Of a stretch of DNA of 64,000 nt, positions 44,930 through 54,298 are shown piece by piece (the stretch's first letter is position 1; every line of letters starts with the position of its first letter). Source of the DNA: Bacillus sp. sid0103 (GTDB lineage Bacteria; Bacillota; Bacilli; Bacillales_B; DSM-18226); the NCBI RefSeq assembly GCF_019219025.1, contig NZ_JAHUWN010000006.1, forward strand, positions 1-64,000, read 5' to 3'. Under the pieces are notes generated by a model. That model was not told the origin of the DNA. It searched no databases and saw only the letters and a program-made list of their open reading frames with translations. A program made the translations under genes and the position numbers.

Positions 44930-45311
44930 AGAAAAGTTTATTAAAATGCGCACAAATTATGCAGCAACTCGTTTTTCTTGTTTCACAACAATATTTCACA
45001 ACCGTTTTTCGGTAAAGATAAAAATATTGCCAAGCATCATTCAGCAAATGGATGGTTCTTTTTTTGTGCCAGGTTCAACAAATGAAATAATGTTGGACTG
45101 GTACTTTTTTTCGTCATAGACGATCATGATTCAAGTCTTTAAAATGGAAAACTAGATTACGATTGCTTTTACTTCTTTAATCGTAGCCATCCTTTCACGA
45201 GTGTAAAATTCCTTTAAACTTTCCTATTCGACTTATAAAAATAACTTATTATAACCATCATATTTATCAATTTTACTTCGTACTCACCATCTATTACCTT
45301 TAAATAAGAAT
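44930..45311. other. Intergenic region
   Basis: About 380 bases without a supported gene. It includes AAGCATCATTCAGCAAATGG near 45033, similar to a stretch near 60257, and T-runs that may belong to weak terminators. Confidence 0.35.
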
Positions 45312-45689
45312 AGAAACGCTTTCAGATTACTTGCTAAATTAGGCCGAGTTTTTCTTCTAATCCCACTTTGCTTTGTGTTCATGTATTTCATGAGACAAAA
45401 ACATAAAGTACATAATTCTACCGGGAATCAAATGAAATTCCCATGGTTTTTAATTGGTTTTGTCCTTATGAGCCTATTAGGAACCTATGTAATAGGAAAT
45501 CAAATTCCTGTTCCTGAAGAAGGTATGAGTGGTATTTCAACTCTTACTTATTGGTGCCTAACCTCAGCTATGGTAGGATTAGGATTAAATGTAAATCTCC
45601 GTGATTTACGGACAAAGGCATTAAGACCGTTAATCGTAATATTAATTGTTTCCACTTGTTTGAGTATCTTAGCTTATTTGATCGTTTAA
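45312..45689 (+). pseudogene. YeiH-family (UPF0324) membrane protein, C-terminal remnant
   Basis: From about 45312 the frame reads RNAFRLLAKLGRVFLLIPLC, FPWFLIGFVLMSLLGTYVIG and MVGLGLNVNLRDLRTKALRP, matching the last third of YeiH/PSE-type putative anion exporters (about 330 aa). The first two thirds and the start are absent; the visible ATG at 45375 lies inside a conserved helix. Confidence 0.72.
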
Positions 45690-45884
45690 TGTTTATTTCA
45701 GTAGAAGACATTTACCTCCACAGAAGTAATCCCCCTTACCATTCGTGTTCATTTTTCTATTTAATAGAAATCCCATCATTGTACCTTTAACTATTAAAAA
45801 AACTTATTGTGAATATTTAGAAAACTCATTTTATTTATCATTATAACTTTGCTATTATTCTAATAAATTAAATAGTTGATGTTA
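45690..45884. other. AT-rich promoter region of the abg-like operon
   Basis: No coding frame. The region is very AT-rich and ends in an inverted repeat at 45885-45905. Confidence 0.35.
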
Positions 45885-45905
45885 TAGAATCTAACATGGA
45901 TTCTA
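45885..45905. promoter_or_regulatory. Inverted repeat upstream of the abg-like operon
   Basis: TAGAATC (45885-45891), seven-base spacer, GATTCTA (45899-45905). A second, looser pair AACTAT (45909-45914) and ATAGTT (45927-45932) follows. Both precede the RBS AAAGGGG of the first gene. Regulator unknown; the LysR gene at the far end of the cluster is a candidate. Confidence 0.5.
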
Positions 45906-45954
45906 ATTAACTATTATTTAATTTAGATAGTTTAATAGAAAGGGGAACAATTTC

Positions 45955-47211
45955 ATGGATGTTATTACATTAAGAAGAGATTTTCACCAATTTCCCGAGT
46001 TAGGTTTCACCGAATTCCGAACAGCTTCTAGAGTCGTGGAAGTGCTACATTCATTAGGATATAAAGTTTTATATGGAAGAGATGCGATCGATCATAATTC
46101 TCGTAGAGGAGTACCATCGAAACGCGAATTAGATGAGGCCTATTCGAGGGCCATAAAATTTGGTGCGAACGAAACAATTATCGAGAAAATGAAAGATGGT
46201 AATACAGCCGTTGTTGGGGTGTTAAAGGGAAAAAAAGAAGGTCCAACAGTTGGTTTCCGGTTTGATATGGATGCTTTACCAATTCAGGAAAGTAAGGATG
46301 ATGATCATTTTCCTCAGTCGCATGAATTTGGTTCCGAAATTACCGGTAACATGCATGCATGCGCACATGACGGTCACACAGCAATGGGACTTGTTTTAGC
46401 TGAGAGATTAGCCGACCGAAATTTTGCCGGAACATTGAAGTTAATCTTTCAACCTGCTGAAGAAGGAGGACGTGGTGGTTATGCAATGGCTCAAAAAGGA
46501 ATTGTCGATGACGTTGACTTTCTTTTTTGCTCCCACCTTGGACTAGATATCCCACTTGGAGAAATCCATGGAGGGAATTCCAAATTTCTAGCTTCCTCCA
46601 AAATGAAGGCCTACTTTTACGGTGTCCCGTCACATGCTGGAGGCACACCTGAAAAAGGAAGAAATGCGTTACTGGGAGCAGCAACAGCCCTTTTAAATAT
46701 TCATGCGATCCCTCGTTTCAGTGGTGGCACAACACGAGTGAATGTCGGAATCCTAGAAGGTGGTTCGGCGGCTAACATTATTCCTAGCGAAGCATCGATG
46801 GTCATTGATATCCGCTCCGATGTAGCAGAAATAAAAGACGAATTAGAAGAGCGGGTTAAAACGATTGTAAAACATAGTGCCTATATGCACGGATTGACAT
46901 CTAACACCGAAATCATTGGAGAGGCAACGACAATTCGACCAGATCCGGAAATGGTATCGGTTGTACTCGAAGAGGCGAAGAAGCTAGAAGGTTTTATCTC
47001 TTTTAAGGAAGATTGTGACACAAGTATAGGTAGTGAAGATGCGTCCTTTCTTATTAAACGCGTCCAGGAAAGAGGTGGAAAAGGAACATATATGAATATT
47101 GGTTCACCATTACCGGCACCACATCATCATCATAAATTTGATATCGATGAGGCTGTACTTCCACTTGCCGTTAATCTATTAGAAAGAATCGGGAAGCGGA
47201 TGTTAATTTAA
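45955..47211 (+). CDS. M20 amidohydrolase, AbgA-like paralogue
   Basis: 418 residues. It opens LRRDFHQFPELGFTEFRTAS and contains the AbgA-type insert (RRGVPSKRELDEAYSRAIKF). The two-metal site is MHACAHDGHT (Cys136, His138), PAEEG (Glu169/170), His194 in CSHLG and the late His of APHHHHKFD. YGVPSHAGGTPEKGRNALLG is the dimerisation/lid region. It would hydrolyse an N-acyl or aminobenzoyl amino-acid amide. First gene of the operon, RBS AAAGGGG. It is clearly diverged from the second AbgA at 52937. Confidence 0.88.
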   Translation: MDVITLRRDFHQFPELGFTEFRTASRVVEVLHSLGYKVLYGRDAIDHNSRRGVPSKRELDEAYSRAIKFGANETIIEKMKDGNTAVVGVLKGKKEGPTVGFRFDMDALPIQESKDDDHFPQSHEFGSEITGNMHACAHDGHTAMGLVLAERLADRNFAGTLKLIFQPAEEGGRGGYAMAQKGIVDDVDFLFCSHLGLDIPLGEIHGGNSKFLASSKMKAYFYGVPSHAGGTPEKGRNALLGAATALLNIHAIPRFSGGTTRVNVGILEGGSAANIIPSEASMVIDIRSDVAEIKDELEERVKTIVKHSAYMHGLTSNTEIIGEATTIRPDPEMVSVVLEEAKKLEGFISFKEDCDTSIGSEDASFLIKRVQERGGKGTYMNIGSPLPAPHHHHKFDIDEAVLPLAVNLLERIGKRMLI

Positions 47212-47272
47212 GAGAGAAATACTTTGTATTTTCTGAATTATCAAATATAAATTAAAAAGAGGGGGCTTATTT

Positions 47273-48865
47273 ATGATACAAAAATTTAAAAAGCTAAGTT
47301 GGTTGATTTCATCTCTTTTCATTCTTTCCATTGCATTAATAGGGTGTAGTTCTGAAACCTCTAAAGAAACCAATGAAAGTAACAATAATACCGTAACTAA
47401 AAAGGGCGGAGACATTCACATTGCCATCGATGCACAACCACCAACTCTCGACCCTCAAATCTCCACTACAACCGCTACAAAAGAAATTGCCAGACATGTC
47501 TTTGAAACATTATTAGTGTTGAATCCAAAATATGAAGTAGAACCAATGTTAGCTGAGTCCTATGAAAAAAGTGAGGATGGCTTAACCTACACGTTTCATT
47601 TAAGGAAAGGTGTAAAATTTCATAACGGTAAAGAAATGACAGCAGAAGATGTCGTAGCATCAATGAATCGCTGGTTAGTCAAATCAACACGAGCAGCTAA
47701 TGCAATTGGAAAAGGCCAATTTGTGGAGAAGGATCCATACACGGTTGAATTGAAAATAGAAAAGCCAACGATTGGTGTATTGGATGTTATTGCTTCCACT
47801 AATCAGTTTGCTGCCATTATGCCAAAAGAAATCATTGACAATGCTCCAAAAGACGGAATTACTGAAATTGTTGGGACAGGACCGTTTAAATTGGTTGAAT
47901 GGAAACCAGACCAATATATTAAATTAACAAAATACGATGATTACAAACCAGTCGATGCCCCATCCAATGGTCTAGCTGGTAAAAAAGAAGTATTTGTTGA
48001 TAATTTAGTTTTTGACGTAGTCACTGATAGCTCGACTAGATTAGCTGGTATTACAACAGGTCAATACCAAATTGCCTACCAGATTTCCTATGATAATTAT
48101 GATCAAATTAATAGTTCTCCAGATATAAAACCTTCTCTAAATTTATATGGTGGTGTTGCCTTCGTATTTAACAAAAAGCAGGGCCCTTTTACGAATCAAA
48201 AACTTCGCCAAGCAGTAAACACAGGAATTAATAATGAGGATGTATTAATGGGTGCTTTGGGAAATAAAAAATTTTACCGCCTTGATAATGGCTTAATGTA
48301 CAAAGAGCAAGCAAAATGGTACACGGATGCAGGAAAAGAGTTCTATAACCAACATGATAAAGAAAAAGCCAAAGAGCTATTAAAAGAAGCAGGCTATAAC
48401 GGCGAAGAGGTTCACATTTTGGCCACTCGGGATTATGAGTACATTTATAATACAGCCGTTGTCATGAAACAACAGTTAGAAGCGATTGGAATAAAAGTTA
48501 AAATCGACGTTGTGGATTGGGCAACATTAACAACGAAACGAAATGATCCATCAGCATGGGATGCATTTATTACAGGTTTTTCTCCTGTATCCATACCAAC
48601 TCAAACCTTACCGTTAGATCCTAATTACGCAGGCTGGCCAGTGGATGCTAAACTTCAACAGTTGACGGAAGAAATTCGCACCGCTTCATCAGATAAAGAA
48701 GCAATGGCCAAATGGGATGAGTTACAGGCTTATAACTGGAAAGAGTATATGGCTTACATTAATATCGGTGATTTCCTTACCTTCTCTGCCTATAGAGACA
48801 AAGAAATTAAAGGTAACGGATATTTTGAAGGAATTATTCTTTGGAATACAAGTTTAACTAAATAA
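47273..48865 (+). CDS. Peptide/opine-type ABC transporter substrate-binding lipoprotein (SBP family 5)
   Basis: 530 residues. Lipobox ALIGC with Cys25, then a Ser/Asn/Thr-rich linker. GGDIHIAIDAQPPTLDPQIS, FHLRKGVKFHNGKEMTAEDV and PFKLVEWKPDQYIKLTKYDD are family 5 signatures. It delivers oligopeptides or related amides to the permease encoded next. In this cluster the likely ligand is the amide cleaved by the M20 enzymes (inference). Confidence 0.92.
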   Translation: MIQKFKKLSWLISSLFILSIALIGCSSETSKETNESNNNTVTKKGGDIHIAIDAQPPTLDPQISTTTATKEIARHVFETLLVLNPKYEVEPMLAESYEKSEDGLTYTFHLRKGVKFHNGKEMTAEDVVASMNRWLVKSTRAANAIGKGQFVEKDPYTVELKIEKPTIGVLDVIASTNQFAAIMPKEIIDNAPKDGITEIVGTGPFKLVEWKPDQYIKLTKYDDYKPVDAPSNGLAGKKEVFVDNLVFDVVTDSSTRLAGITTGQYQIAYQISYDNYDQINSSPDIKPSLNLYGGVAFVFNKKQGPFTNQKLRQAVNTGINNEDVLMGALGNKKFYRLDNGLMYKEQAKWYTDAGKEFYNQHDKEKAKELLKEAGYNGEEVHILATRDYEYIYNTAVVMKQQLEAIGIKVKIDVVDWATLTTKRNDPSAWDAFITGFSPVSIPTQTLPLDPNYAGWPVDAKLQQLTEEIRTASSDKEAMAKWDELQAYNWKEYMAYINIGDFLTFSAYRDKEIKGNGYFEGIILWNTSLTK

Positions 48866-48880
48866 ATAGTTGTAAAGCAA

Positions 48881-48926
48881 AACAACACTTGTGCATAACC
48901 TTCTCAATTCATGTGCAAGTGTTGTT
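48881..48926 (+). terminator. Intercistronic hairpin after the binding-protein gene
   Basis: AACAACACTTG (48881-48891) pairs perfectly with CAAGTGTTGTT (48916-48926) and no T-run follows. It is more likely a partial terminator or mRNA-stabilising hairpin that keeps binding-protein levels above the permease than a full stop. Confidence 0.6.
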
Positions 48927-48968
48927 GTCTAAAGTTCACATTTTTCCTACCAAAGGAGGTTTGTTTAT

Positions 48969-49922
48969 TTGAAATCCTATATCTTGAAACGGATTTTGTC
49001 ATTGATTCCCGTTCTAATCATTGTGTCCATTGTGGTATTCATGATTATTCATTTGACTCCCGGTGATCCAGCATCCGTGATGCTAGGACCAGAGGCAAGC
49101 CAACAAGATGTTGTTCAGCTAAAACATGATTTAGGATTAACTGCCCCAATTTATCAGCAGTATTTCCATTGGGTTACAGGTGTTTTTCAGGGAGATTTAG
49201 GTAATTCATTTTTCATGGACAAACCTGTAACTGTTGCTATATTTGAGCATCTGGGACCTACGCTATCTTTAGCGATATTGGCACAAATTACCGCCATTAT
49301 GATTGCCTTGCCTCTAGGAATAATGGCAGCCCGAAAAAGGGGCACTATAACAGACCAAACTTTTATGGGCTTATCCTTACTAGGTATTTCCATCCCTCAT
49401 TTTCTTTTCGGATTGTTCTTAATAATCGTATTAGCGATTAACCTAAAGTGGCTGCCTGTAGCAGGTTACCAGCCATTAAGCGCAGGGTTGTGGGAACATA
49501 TCAAATACCTTATTATGCCTGCCATTGCCTTGGGGACTGGTCAAGCAGCGTTAATTTCTCGCATGACTCGGTCATCAATGGTCGAAACGTTAAACTTAAA
49601 TTTTATTAAAACAGCTAGAGCCAAAGGACTTCATGAGAGAAAAGTAATCTATAAACATACCTTAAGGAATGCATTTATCCCTATTTTAACTGTTTTAGGT
49701 CAAACTTTTGGGATGTTGGTGGCGGGTGCAGCTGTTACCGAAACCGTATTTAATATTCCTGGCATTGGTCAATTGATTATCAATTCTGTCGAACGAAGAG
49801 ATTACACCGTCATCCAAGGTACCGTGTTAATGGTGACTGTGGCCTATGTGTTAATTAATTTATTGGTTGATTTACTATATGGAGTCATTGACCCACGAGT
49901 CCGTTTAAGAAAAGAATCGTAA
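48969..49922 (+). CDS. ABC transporter permease, DppB/OppB type
   Basis: 317 residues from TTG 48969 (AAAGGAGG upstream). MKSYILKRILSLIPVLIIVS is the classic first helix. ATP-ase-coupling loop EAA region at RAKGLHERKVIYKHTLRNAF (about 216-235). Six membrane helices. It forms the channel with the DppC-type partner downstream. Confidence 0.92.
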   Translation: MKSYILKRILSLIPVLIIVSIVVFMIIHLTPGDPASVMLGPEASQQDVVQLKHDLGLTAPIYQQYFHWVTGVFQGDLGNSFFMDKPVTVAIFEHLGPTLSLAILAQITAIMIALPLGIMAARKRGTITDQTFMGLSLLGISIPHFLFGLFLIIVLAINLKWLPVAGYQPLSAGLWEHIKYLIMPAIALGTGQAALISRMTRSSMVETLNLNFIKTARAKGLHERKVIYKHTLRNAFIPILTVLGQTFGMLVAGAAVTETVFNIPGIGQLIINSVERRDYTVIQGTVLMVTVAYVLINLLVDLLYGVIDPRVRLRKES

Positions 49923-49951
49923 CGTATCTTTGTGTGAATGGAGGTTATCGA

Positions 49952-50854
49952 ATGGAATTAGTGATTGAAAAAAGACGACAACTGAGCGACTTTAAAAAAG
50001 ATATTAATAGAGAAAGAAGACGCTTGTTTGTCCGCCGTTTTTTATCTAATAAATTGACTGTTACAGGGAGTGTTATCCTCTTATTTACCTTGGTAATAAC
50101 CTTATTAGGACCTTTACTTTCGTCCTATAATCCTTATGAAATGGTTGTCACGAGTCGATTGAAAGCTCCAAGTGGTGAACATCTTTTAGGAACCGACAAC
50201 TTAGGAAGGGATCTTTTTGCCAGGGTGGTTTACGGGGCGCGGGCTTCCATGGGTGTAGGCATTTCGGTAGCGATTATTACTGCGATATTAGGAATGATAA
50301 TCGGGTTGTATTCTTCTTATTATAAAGTGCTCGATCACATCTTGATGAGAATCTGTGATGGCTTAATGGCTTTTCCAGCTATTTTGCTGGCTATTTCACT
50401 AATGGCTGCCCTAGGAACAAATGTTGAGAATGTTATTATCGCCTTAAGTGTAGTGTATTCCCCTTATGTTGCCCGAGTAGTCAGGTCTGCAGCATTAGTG
50501 GTAAGGGAGCAAACGTACATTGAAGCGATGAAAGCACAAGGGGCATCCTCGCTGAGAATTATTTGGAAGCATATCGCCCCAAATACACTCTCTCCTTTAA
50601 TCGTGTACTCTACCTTTATTTTTGCAGATGCCATTATTATTGAAGCAGGCTTAAGCTTTTTAGGTGTAGGGGTTCCGGCACCGGCTCCAAGCTGGGGTAA
50701 CATTCTATATGATGGTAAATTGGTTATTTTTAATGCTTGGTGGATGACCTTTTTCCCTGGGCTTGCCATTATTATGAGTGTTTTAGGATTGAACCTATTT
50801 GGTGATGGGTTAAGAGATTTGTTAGACCCACATACGAACCGGGCGAAAAAGTAA
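49952..50854 (+). CDS. ABC transporter permease, DppC/OppC type
   Basis: 300 residues from ATG 49952, following GGAGGTTATCGA; the longer frame to 49934 ignores that RBS. HLLGTDNLGRDLFARVVYGA and the coupling loop EAMKAQGASSLRIIWKHIAP are typical. Six helices, with the cytosolic N-terminus rich in Arg/Lys. Spacing of 29 bases from the previous stop fits one operon. Confidence 0.92.
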   Translation: MELVIEKRRQLSDFKKDINRERRRLFVRRFLSNKLTVTGSVILLFTLVITLLGPLLSSYNPYEMVVTSRLKAPSGEHLLGTDNLGRDLFARVVYGARASMGVGISVAIITAILGMIIGLYSSYYKVLDHILMRICDGLMAFPAILLAISLMAALGTNVENVIIALSVVYSPYVARVVRSAALVVREQTYIEAMKAQGASSLRIIWKHIAPNTLSPLIVYSTFIFADAIIIEAGLSFLGVGVPAPAPSWGNILYDGKLVIFNAWWMTFFPGLAIIMSVLGLNLFGDGLRDLLDPHTNRAKK

Positions 50855-50892
50855 TCGTGTGAGCCTATTACTAAAAAGGGAGGATACTAAAG

Positions 50893-51894
50893 ATGGAAGG
50901 ACATTTGTTAGAAATAAAAGGTCTGAAAACTCATTTCCAAACTGAAAGAGGAAGAGTAACCGCAGTTGATGGTATTTCCTTCCATGTAGATCGTGGTGAA
51001 GTGTTAGCTATTGTTGGCGAATCCGGATGTGGCAAGAGTGTGACAGCACAATCCATTTTACGGCTTTTTGAAGAAAATGGTGTGACTACCTATGAGGGCG
51101 AAATTAATTTTGAAGGAAAAAATCTATTGGACTTACCGGTATCTGAAATGCGAAAGATAAGAGGAAATGACATTTCGATGATCTTCCAAGACCCCTTAAG
51201 TTCCCTGAATCCAGTATTTACGATTGGTGATCAGATTATGGAACCGATTATGCTCCATCAAAAGCTTTCGAGAAAAGAAGCATACCAAAGAGCGCTAGAC
51301 ATGTTGAAATTAATCGGTATTCCAGCTCCTGAACAAAGGATTGAAGAATATCCTCACCAAATTTCGGGCGGGATGCGGCAAAGGGTCATGATTGCGATCG
51401 CCTTAGCCTGTCAGCCCAAATTACTAATTGCCGATGAACCGACAACCGCATTAGACGTAACTATACAGTCTCAAATTTTAGAATTGATTGATAGTCTAAG
51501 ACAGGAATTAGACATGGGGATTATGCTGATTACACATGATTTAGGTGTGGTTGCCCAGCATTGCACCCGGGTTGCAGTCATGTATTTAGGGGAAGTGGTG
51601 GAAGAAGGAGATGTCGATTCCTTATTTGAAAACCCTCTACATCCTTATACAAAAGGGTTAATCCATTCCATTCCACAGCTATACGGTGACAGAAATAAAA
51701 AACTCTCGATCATAAAAGGCATGGTGCCGTCACTTAATGAAATTCCAAAAGGCTGCCGTTTTGCTCCTAGATGCCCATTTGCAGATACAAAATGTATGGA
51801 TGAAAAGCCGGAATTAGAATCTTTAGATGATAAGAAACGAATTAAGTGCTGGCACTATAAAGAAATAGAGGGGGCGATGGTAAATGCAACATGA
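50893..51894 (+). CDS. ABC transporter ATPase, DppD/OppD type
   Basis: 333 residues. Walker A GESGCGKS, Q loop IFQDPLSSLNPV, signature ISGGMRQR, Walker B LLIADEPTTALDV and the H-loop THD. The C-terminal oligopeptide extension has the Fe-S-type cysteines CRFAPRCPFADTKC. It couples ATP hydrolysis to import with the F-type partner. Its end overlaps the next gene by 11 bases. Confidence 0.93.
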   Translation: MEGHLLEIKGLKTHFQTERGRVTAVDGISFHVDRGEVLAIVGESGCGKSVTAQSILRLFEENGVTTYEGEINFEGKNLLDLPVSEMRKIRGNDISMIFQDPLSSLNPVFTIGDQIMEPIMLHQKLSRKEAYQRALDMLKLIGIPAPEQRIEEYPHQISGGMRQRVMIAIALACQPKLLIADEPTTALDVTIQSQILELIDSLRQELDMGIMLITHDLGVVAQHCTRVAVMYLGEVVEEGDVDSLFENPLHPYTKGLIHSIPQLYGDRNKKLSIIKGMVPSLNEIPKGCRFAPRCPFADTKCMDEKPELESLDDKKRIKCWHYKEIEGAMVNAT

Positions 51895-52897
51895 AGCAGC
51901 CCATTTCGAGGAACGGCCAGAACAAGAATATGCCAAAAAGAAGCTTCTAGAAATCAAGGGTATAAAAAAATACTTCCCTGTTAAAAATCCAATTGGTGTA
52001 ACCAAAAAATATGTTAAGGCTGTGGATGATGTATCTTTCCATTTGAATGAAGGAGAGACGTACGGGCTTGTTGGAGAATCAGGCTGCGGTAAAAGTACAA
52101 TGGGGCGAACCATCCTACGATTAACTGCCCCCACTGAAGGGGAGGTCTTTTTTGAAGGAACTGATATTTTTAAACTATCAAACTCAGAGTTTAGGAAAAA
52201 ACGTCAAGACCTTCAAATGGTTTTTCAGGATCCCTACTCTTCTTTAAATCCTAGAAAAAGGATTGGAGATAGTATTGCGGAACCTATGGTGATACACAAT
52301 ATTGGAACCAACCAGGATCGGATGGAACGAGTTTTTGCTATTTTAGAAAAAGTCGGCTTACATGCAGATAGCTATTATCGTTTTCCGTATGAATTTTCTG
52401 GGGGCCAACGCCAACGGATTGGATTGGCGAGAGCTTTAGTTGTCAACCCAAAACTTATTATCTGTGATGAGCCGGTTTCCGCCTTAGATGTATCCATTCA
52501 ATCACAGATTATTAACCTCTTAGAAGATCTACAAGAAGAACTCGGTCTGACTTATTTATTTGTTGCACATGATTTAAGTGTGGTGAGGCATATTTCCGAT
52601 AGAATCGGTGTTATGTACCTTGGCAAAATGATGGAGGAGGCTGAAACAGATGAACTTTTTGCGAATCCTCTTCATCCATATACCCAAGCGTTGTTATCTT
52701 CCATTCCACATCCAAATCCTAAAATAAAACAAACGAAGGTCCATTTAAAAGGAGAAATTCCTTCTCCTATTAATCCGCCGTCTGGGTGTAATTTTCATAC
52801 GCGCTGTCCTTTTGCTACAGACATTTGTAAACAGGCTGTTCCGGAAAGTATCGAGATGGCACCAGGGCACTTTGTGGCCTGCCATCTGCATCAATAA
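51884..52897 (+). CDS. ABC transporter ATPase, DppF/OppF type
   Basis: 337 residues starting within the end of the previous gene. Walker A GESGCGKST, signature FSGGQRQRIG, Walker B LIICDEPVSALDV, and C-terminal cysteines in CNFHTRCPFATDIC. Completes a full five-part importer (SBP, two permeases, two ATPases). Confidence 0.93.
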   Translation: MQHEAAHFEERPEQEYAKKKLLEIKGIKKYFPVKNPIGVTKKYVKAVDDVSFHLNEGETYGLVGESGCGKSTMGRTILRLTAPTEGEVFFEGTDIFKLSNSEFRKKRQDLQMVFQDPYSSLNPRKRIGDSIAEPMVIHNIGTNQDRMERVFAILEKVGLHADSYYRFPYEFSGGQRQRIGLARALVVNPKLIICDEPVSALDVSIQSQIINLLEDLQEELGLTYLFVAHDLSVVRHISDRIGVMYLGKMMEEAETDELFANPLHPYTQALLSSIPHPNPKIKQTKVHLKGEIPSPINPPSGCNFHTRCPFATDICKQAVPESIEMAPGHFVACHLHQ

Positions 52898-52936
52898 ACT
52901 TGTTAAAAAAATGAATATAGAAAAGGGTGTGTTTAG

Positions 52937-54265
52937 ATGAAAGTTGATCTTCCTTGTTTAGTAGATGAAATTTTTTCAGAGATGGTGGAATGGAGACGGG
53001 ATTTTCATAAACATGCTGAATCAGGCTGGCTTGAATTCCGGACATCCACTTTAGTTGCTGAAAAGCTTGAAGCGTGGGGCTATGAAATTAAAATTGGCAA
53101 GGACGTCATAGATTCAAAGGCGAGAATGGGTGTTCCATCAGAGGAAGTTCTGCACCAGCATGAAAAACGAGCACGTCAACAAGGAGCAAATGAAAAATGG
53201 CTAGAGCTTGTAAAAGGTGGTCATACCGGTGTTGTAGGAATTCTGGATACTAGGCGGCCTGGTCCAACCATTGGACTTCGATTTGATATGGATGCTTTAG
53301 ATTTAGAGGAATCAAATGATCTTGACCACCTTCCATTTGCACTAGGTTTTCGATCGATAAACCTTGGAATGATGCATGCGTGTGGACACGATGCTCATAC
53401 ATCGATTGGATTAGGATTAGCAAAATTATTCTCTGAAATGAAGGAACAGCTATCAGGAAAAATAAAACTGATCTTTCAGCCGGCAGAAGAAGGGGTACGA
53501 GGAGCAAAATCAATGGTGGCTGCAGGAGTATTAGATGATGTTGATGTATTCATCGCCACCCATATTGGTACAGGTGTGCCACTTGGAGAAATTGTTTGCG
53601 GCAATAACGGATATCTATCTACTACCAAGATAGATGTTACCTTTTCAGGTGTGGCATCACATGCAGGAGGAAAACCAGAAGAGGGCAAAAATGCGTTACT
53701 AGCTGGAGCATCTGCTGTCCTTAATTTACATGGTATTTCACGTCATAGTGCTGGAAATTCACGCATAAATGTTGGTGTACTTAACGCCGGAACGGGCAGA
53801 AATATTATTCCTTCCTCTGCGAAATTAAAAATTGAGACACGTGGTGAGACCTCTGAGGTAAATGAGTATATCCTATCCAATGCGTTAAATGTATTAAAAG
53901 GAACTGCCATTGCTCATCAGGTTGAGATGGATCTCGATATAGTCGGCGAAGCAAAGTCGTGTGATTGTAGTGACGAGCTGGTTGAGTTTATTCATGACTC
54001 GATACAATATATCCAGGAAATCAAACGAGTACAATTACTTTCTAATGAAAGCTCAGGTTCAGAGGATGCAACCTATATGATGGAAAAGGTTAAAAGCACG
54101 GGAGGATTAGCTACATACGCAGTAGTAGGAACAACCATTGCAGCAGGTCATCATAATGAGAAATTTGATATTGATGAACTTGGCATGAAAATTGGTTTGC
54201 AAGCATTAGCACAAGTGGTGCTTGATAGCAAAAAGCTTTACTTAAAAACAGCTCAGTTAAAGTAA
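52937..54265 (+). CDS. abgA: p-Aminobenzoyl-glutamate hydrolase subunit A (AbgA)
   Basis: 442 residues, usual length. It aligns by eye along its length with E. coli AbgA: WRRDFHKHAESGWLEFRTST, RMGVPSEEVLHQHEKRARQQ, MMHACGHDAHTSIGLGLAKL and TTIAAGHHNEKFDIDE. Metal ligands are Cys149, His151, Glu184/185, His209 and the final His of AGHHNEKFD. With AbgB it forms the two-subunit enzyme that splits p-aminobenzoyl-glutamate, a folate breakdown product, to p-aminobenzoate and glutamate. Here it follows the ABC importer by 39 bases. Confidence 0.9.
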   Translation: MKVDLPCLVDEIFSEMVEWRRDFHKHAESGWLEFRTSTLVAEKLEAWGYEIKIGKDVIDSKARMGVPSEEVLHQHEKRARQQGANEKWLELVKGGHTGVVGILDTRRPGPTIGLRFDMDALDLEESNDLDHLPFALGFRSINLGMMHACGHDAHTSIGLGLAKLFSEMKEQLSGKIKLIFQPAEEGVRGAKSMVAAGVLDDVDVFIATHIGTGVPLGEIVCGNNGYLSTTKIDVTFSGVASHAGGKPEEGKNALLAGASAVLNLHGISRHSAGNSRINVGVLNAGTGRNIIPSSAKLKIETRGETSEVNEYILSNALNVLKGTAIAHQVEMDLDIVGEAKSCDCSDELVEFIHDSIQYIQEIKRVQLLSNESSGSEDATYMMEKVKSTGGLATYAVVGTTIAAGHHNEKFDIDELGMKIGLQALAQVVLDSKKLYLKTAQLK

Positions 54266-54298
54266 ATTTACCTATACTAGTAAAAGGGGTGCGATAAC

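Noticed and set aside
44776..45119. Two overlapping plus-strand frames of 67-79 codons after the tautomerase-like gene
   Set aside because: One overlaps the real gene in another frame; the other has low-complexity content and no family.
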